Of a DNA stretch of 8,608 bases, positions 5,875-8,608 are shown one piece after another (the stretch's first letter is position 1; every line of letters begins with the position of its first letter). The DNA is taken from the NCBI GenBank assembly GCA_903960725.1, contig CAJCBY010000447.1, forward strand, positions 1 to 8,608. Reading direction: 5' to 3'. The notes under the pieces are model-generated. The model was given only the letters and a program-made list of their open reading frames with translations. It ran no database searches and had not been told where the DNA came from. The stretch comes from an uncultured Cytophagaceae bacterium (GTDB lineage Bacteria; Bacteroidota; Bacteroidia; Cytophagales; Spirosomataceae). A program made the translations under genes and the position numbers.

Positions 5875-5891
5875 AGTGACATTCTGTCACT
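5875..5891. promoter_or_regulatory. Perfect interrupted palindrome AGTGACATTCTGTCACT
   Basis: Two exact 7-bp arms (AGTGACA, TGTCACT) flank a 3-bp centre. It lies about 230 bp upstream of the gapA start region and the same distance from dapD. It has the look of a protein-binding dyad more than an RNA stem, since no T-tract follows directly. The binding factor is unknown. Confidence 0.5.
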
Positions 5892-5934
5892 CCCCTACCC
5901 CATCGACCTGGAGCATTTTTTCCTTATACAAATA

Positions 5935-5979
5935 TGCAAAAATAATTTGAATAAAAAACGTATCCGCGTAATTTTTGCA
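5935..5979. repeat. 9-bp inverted repeat TGCAAAAAT / ATTTTTGCA
   Basis: Exact arms at 5935-5943 and 5971-5979 are separated by 27 bp that include GTATCCGCG. The arm centres are about 36 bp apart, between three and four helical turns. This could be a pair of operator half-sites or a coincidence in AT-rich sequence. Confidence 0.35.
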
Positions 5980-6002
5980 CAAAAATCATATAATTAGCTT
6001 TA

Positions 6003-6034
6003 TTGCTAAATTAAAATATCCTGATTTACTTTTG
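6003..6034 (+). promoter_or_regulatory. Candidate distal gapA promoter
   Basis: TTG (6003-6005) is followed after 21 bp by TACTTTTG (6027-6034), an exact TAnnTTTG. Transcription would begin near 6041 and give gapA a leader of about 106 nt. The spacer is at the long end of the range, and the -33 element overlaps the inverted repeat at 5991-6013. Confidence 0.45.
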
Positions 6035-6084
6035 TAAAATAGGCCCTGTAAACGTTTAATTGGGTTTATTTAATCCTATCTCTC

Positions 6085-6115
6085 TTGGAATAATACATTT
6101 TAAATGCTATATTTG
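6085..6115 (+). promoter_or_regulatory. Proximal gapA promoter (Bacteroidota type)
   Basis: TTG (6085-6087) is followed after 20 bp by TATATTTG (6108-6115), an exact TAnnTTTG element. The predicted transcript start near 6122 leaves a leader of about 25 nt before the ATG at 6147. This also argues against the in-frame TTG at 6120 as the translation start. Confidence 0.7.
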
Positions 6116-6116
6116 A

Positions 6117-7139
<1,023 letters not shown>

Positions 7140-7160
7140 TCAACTTGTTTGATATAAATG

Positions 7161-7189
7161 AAAAAGCCTCTCCATTTGAGAGGCTTTTT
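7161..7189. terminator. Strong bidirectional terminator between gapA and trmB
   Basis: AAAAAGCCTCTC (7161-7172) and GAGAGGCTTTTT (7178-7189) form a perfect 12-bp stem with a 5-nt loop (CATTT). T-runs occur on both strands because the stem base is A/T. It lies 21 nt after the gapA stop and directly next to the trmB stop codon (7190-7192), and should serve both convergent genes. Confidence 0.92.
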
Positions 7190-7849
7190 TTATTTCAGGT
7201 TGATGGCTCTGAGGTAATTAATGTTAAATCCTTTTTCGTAGAACATTTCCTCGAAGCGTGTTTTGATTCCAAAATGATCATCCATCCATTCGGACGTATA
7301 CAAATCAGTTGTTTTTACGATTACATCCCATCCGTTTTCCACTAAAGATCCCTCTGAAAATTCGAAGAAGGGTAAGGAATCCGTTTTTAAGTGAACAATA
7401 CCGCCAGGCTTTAGGATTTTCTTGTAGCGATTAAGAAAGGTGTGAAAAGTGAGCCGACGTTTTTCGTCACGATCCCGAAGACGTGGGTCTGGAAAAGTAA
7501 TCCAAATTTCATCTACTTCATTTTCGGCGAAATGTTCATCAATCTCTTGCATGTGAATTCGCAGAAAGGCAGTGTTCATTAACTCGAGTTCACTTGCGGC
7601 TCTCCCTCCTTGTGCTAAACGATCCCCTTTTACATCCACTCCAACGAAATTCATATCAGGGAACAGTTTCCCTAATCCATTGGTATACTCTCCCCGGCCA
7701 CAGCCTAACTCTAACACTAATGAATGTGTATTGTTAAAGTATTGCGATTTCCATTTGCCCGCTAAAGTTCCGAAAATGGGTTTCGGACTTTGGATGACAT
7801 TGTCTAAAGCGATGGCTAGATTGTATTTGGCTGTTTTTCGTCTGCTCAA
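7190..7849 (-). CDS. trmB: tRNA (guanosine(46)-N7)-methyltransferase
   Basis: TrmB methylates N7 of G46 in the tRNA variable loop using S-adenosylmethionine. The 219-residue protein has the SAM-binding motif LELGCGRGEYT (~46-56), the acidic loop GVDVKGDR (~70-77), the family signature ITFPDPR (~117-123), LKTDS (~154-158), and the C-terminal IKTRFEEMFYEKG (~195-207). The only plausible start is TTG at 7849 (MSRRKTAKYN): there is no ATG or GTG between the folC stop and this point, and the next Met is deep in the fold. The frame is the same as that of folC, with 12 nt between the folC TAA and this TTG, so the two genes are co-transcribed and probably translationally coupled. It ends against the bidirectional terminator. 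Confidence 0.95.
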   Translation of the reverse strand: MSRRKTAKYNLAIALDNVIQSPKPIFGTLAGKWKSQYFNNTHSLVLELGCGRGEYTNGLGKLFPDMNFVGVDVKGDRLAQGGRAASELELMNTAFLRIHMQEIDEHFAENEVDEIWITFPDPRLRDRDEKRRLTFHTFLNRYKKILKPGGIVHLKTDSLPFFEFSEGSLVENGWDVIVKTTDLYTSEWMDDHFGIKTRFEEMFYEKGFNINYLRAINLK

Positions 7850-7861
7850 GATGTACGCGTA

Positions 7862-8608
7862 TTAAAAGGTAATTTCACCTATAAGGTAGGTGCTTCCACA
7901 GATGAGTATTCCATCTGAAGAACTTGAATGTGATTTTGCGCGGGTAATGGCTTCATTCACGGAATGAACGACTTTACCCTGGAGGCCTTTCGTTGCAGCT
8001 ATTTTTTGTAGTTCCAAAGCTGAGATTGCTCTCGGGTTGTTCGCTTGGGAAAAATAATAGGTCGCATCGTGGGGAAACAAGGATAAAACTGAATCGATAT
8101 CTTTATCAGCTACCATTCCGAGTATAATGGTCAAATGATTGAACTTCTCTTGTTTTATTTGTTGCAAAATCTCTATGATGCCACTTTTGTTATGTCCGGT
8201 GTCCGCAATAATTTTCGGACTATTTCCTAAAATTTCCCAACGGCCTTGTAATCCGGTATTCACTCGGGTCCGCTCAATTCCTGATTTGATTTTTGAAGCC
8301 TCTAGTGGAATGATTGACTGAACCTGTTCGCACCAAGCCAATACGCCGCGTATGTTTTTTTGCTGGTAAAGTCCTTTGTACGGGCTATAGATGTTCATTT
8401 CACCCCAGGTTGGGCTTGTGAAAATGAAATTTGAAGCGCTAACTACGTCTGAAGCAAATTGTAGTGGGGCATTAACGGAAGACGCTTTGGCAATGAAAAT
8501 ACCTGACGTTTCATCTTGTTTTTCACTAATTGTAACCGGTATCTGAGATTTAATAATCCCAGCCTTTTCTGACGCAATTTTTTCCAACGTATCCCCTAGC
8601 AAATCTTG
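7862..8608 (-). CDS. folC: Bifunctional folylpolyglutamate synthase/dihydrofolate synthase, C-terminal part
   Basis: FolC adds glutamate to dihydropteroate and to reduced folates in an ATP-dependent ligase reaction of the Mur-ligase superfamily. The frame is open at the right edge of the window (Gln-Asp-Leu at 8608-8600), so the first ~180 residues, including the P-loop, lie outside. The TTG at 8602 is not a start. Visible are LLGDTLEKIASEKAGIIK, the end of the central ATPase domain, whose Lys in EKAGI matches the position carbamylated in characterised FolC/FPGS enzymes, the segment LQGRWEIL, and IADTGHNKSGI, which corresponds to the DGAHNP motif opening the C-terminal domain. Then come LGMVADKD and a final CGSTYLIGE. 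It is the upstream partner of trmB and ends in a TAA at 7864-7862. The remaining 248 residues fit a ~420-residue protein. Confidence 0.95.
   Translation of the reverse strand, partial: QDLLGDTLEKIASEKAGIIKSQIPVTISEKQDETSGIFIAKASSVNAPLQFASDVVSASNFIFTSPTWGEMNIYSPYKGLYQQKNIRGVLAWCEQVQSIIPLEASKIKSGIERTRVNTGLQGRWEILGNSPKIIADTGHNKSGIIEILQQIKQEKFNHLTIILGMVADKDIDSVLSLFPHDATYYFSQANNPRAISALELQKIAATKGLQGKVVHSVNEAITRAKSHSSSSDGILICGSTYLIGEITF

Noticed and set aside
5875..5930. Small RNA or terminator made of the perfect dyad plus the downstream T-run (5915-5922)
   Set aside because: The T-run is more than 20 nt from the stem, the only closer stem (CTCC/GGAG) is 4 bp, and no promoter places a transcript here.
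7145..7345. Plus-strand small gene after gapA
   Set aside because: It crosses the strong terminator and lies antisense to the well-supported trmB.
7572..7865. Plus-strand 97-residue frame
   Set aside because: It is antisense to the conserved part of trmB and has no recognisable domain.

Overview
The window looks like chromosomal DNA of a Bacteroidota member, most likely Cytophagales (Spirosomaceae-like). The reasons are: moderately AT-rich sequence; starts without Shine-Dalgarno sites; several promoters that fit the Bacteroidota pattern (TTG or TTTG, a 19-21 bp spacer, then TAnnTTTG); a CvfB-type S1 protein; and CAGTA-type heptamer arrays, which I recall from Cytophagales intergenic DNA. The family placement is inference. 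Most genes are housekeeping or regulatory. No phage, IS element, CRISPR array, rRNA or tRNA was seen.

Layout. 1-404 (+) is the C-terminal end of a tetratricopeptide (TPR) protein. 405-681 holds a hairpin terminator (434-471) and two facing arrays of a 7-bp CAGTANN repeat; the second array runs into the 3' end of the next gene and supplies its stop codon. 682-3202 (-) is a tight operon read right to left: a MazG-like NTP pyrophosphohydrolase (2735-3202), an OmpR-type response regulator (2058-2738) and a HAMP-containing histidine kinase (682-2055). The first two genes overlap by 4 bp and the last two are 2 bp apart. 3203-3371 lies upstream of this operon and holds three perfect, same-strand DnaA boxes on an 11-bp pitch beside a very AT-rich stretch. 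It is a candidate replication-origin or DnaA-binding element.

3372-3854 (-) is a small XRE-type HTH regulator with a well-formed promoter at 3880-3910 and repeated GTTTACAA-like sites on both sides. 3933-4781 (-) is a CvfB-like S1/winged-helix RNA-binding protein whose ATG directly abuts the T-tract of the terminator behind dapD (4825-5643, -). 5644-6146 is a 500-bp AT-rich gene-free region between the divergent genes dapD and gapA. It carries several inverted repeats, including the perfect dyad AGTGACATTCTGTCACT, and two candidate gapA promoters.

6147-7139 (+) is NAD-type glyceraldehyde-3-phosphate dehydrogenase with codon use typical of a highly expressed gene. A strong bidirectional terminator (7161-7189) separates it from the convergent folC-trmB pair on the minus strand: folC (7862-8608, N-terminal part beyond the window edge) and trmB (7190-7849, apparent TTG start, same frame as folC and 12 nt after its stop).

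Functionally, dapD (lysine/diaminopimelate), gapA (glycolysis/gluconeogenesis), folC (folate) and trmB (tRNA m7G46) are core metabolism and translation. The two-component operon and the HTH protein are local regulators with unknown signals and targets. The least explained parts are the DnaA-box cluster, the heptamer arrays, and the dyad-rich dapD-gapA spacer.
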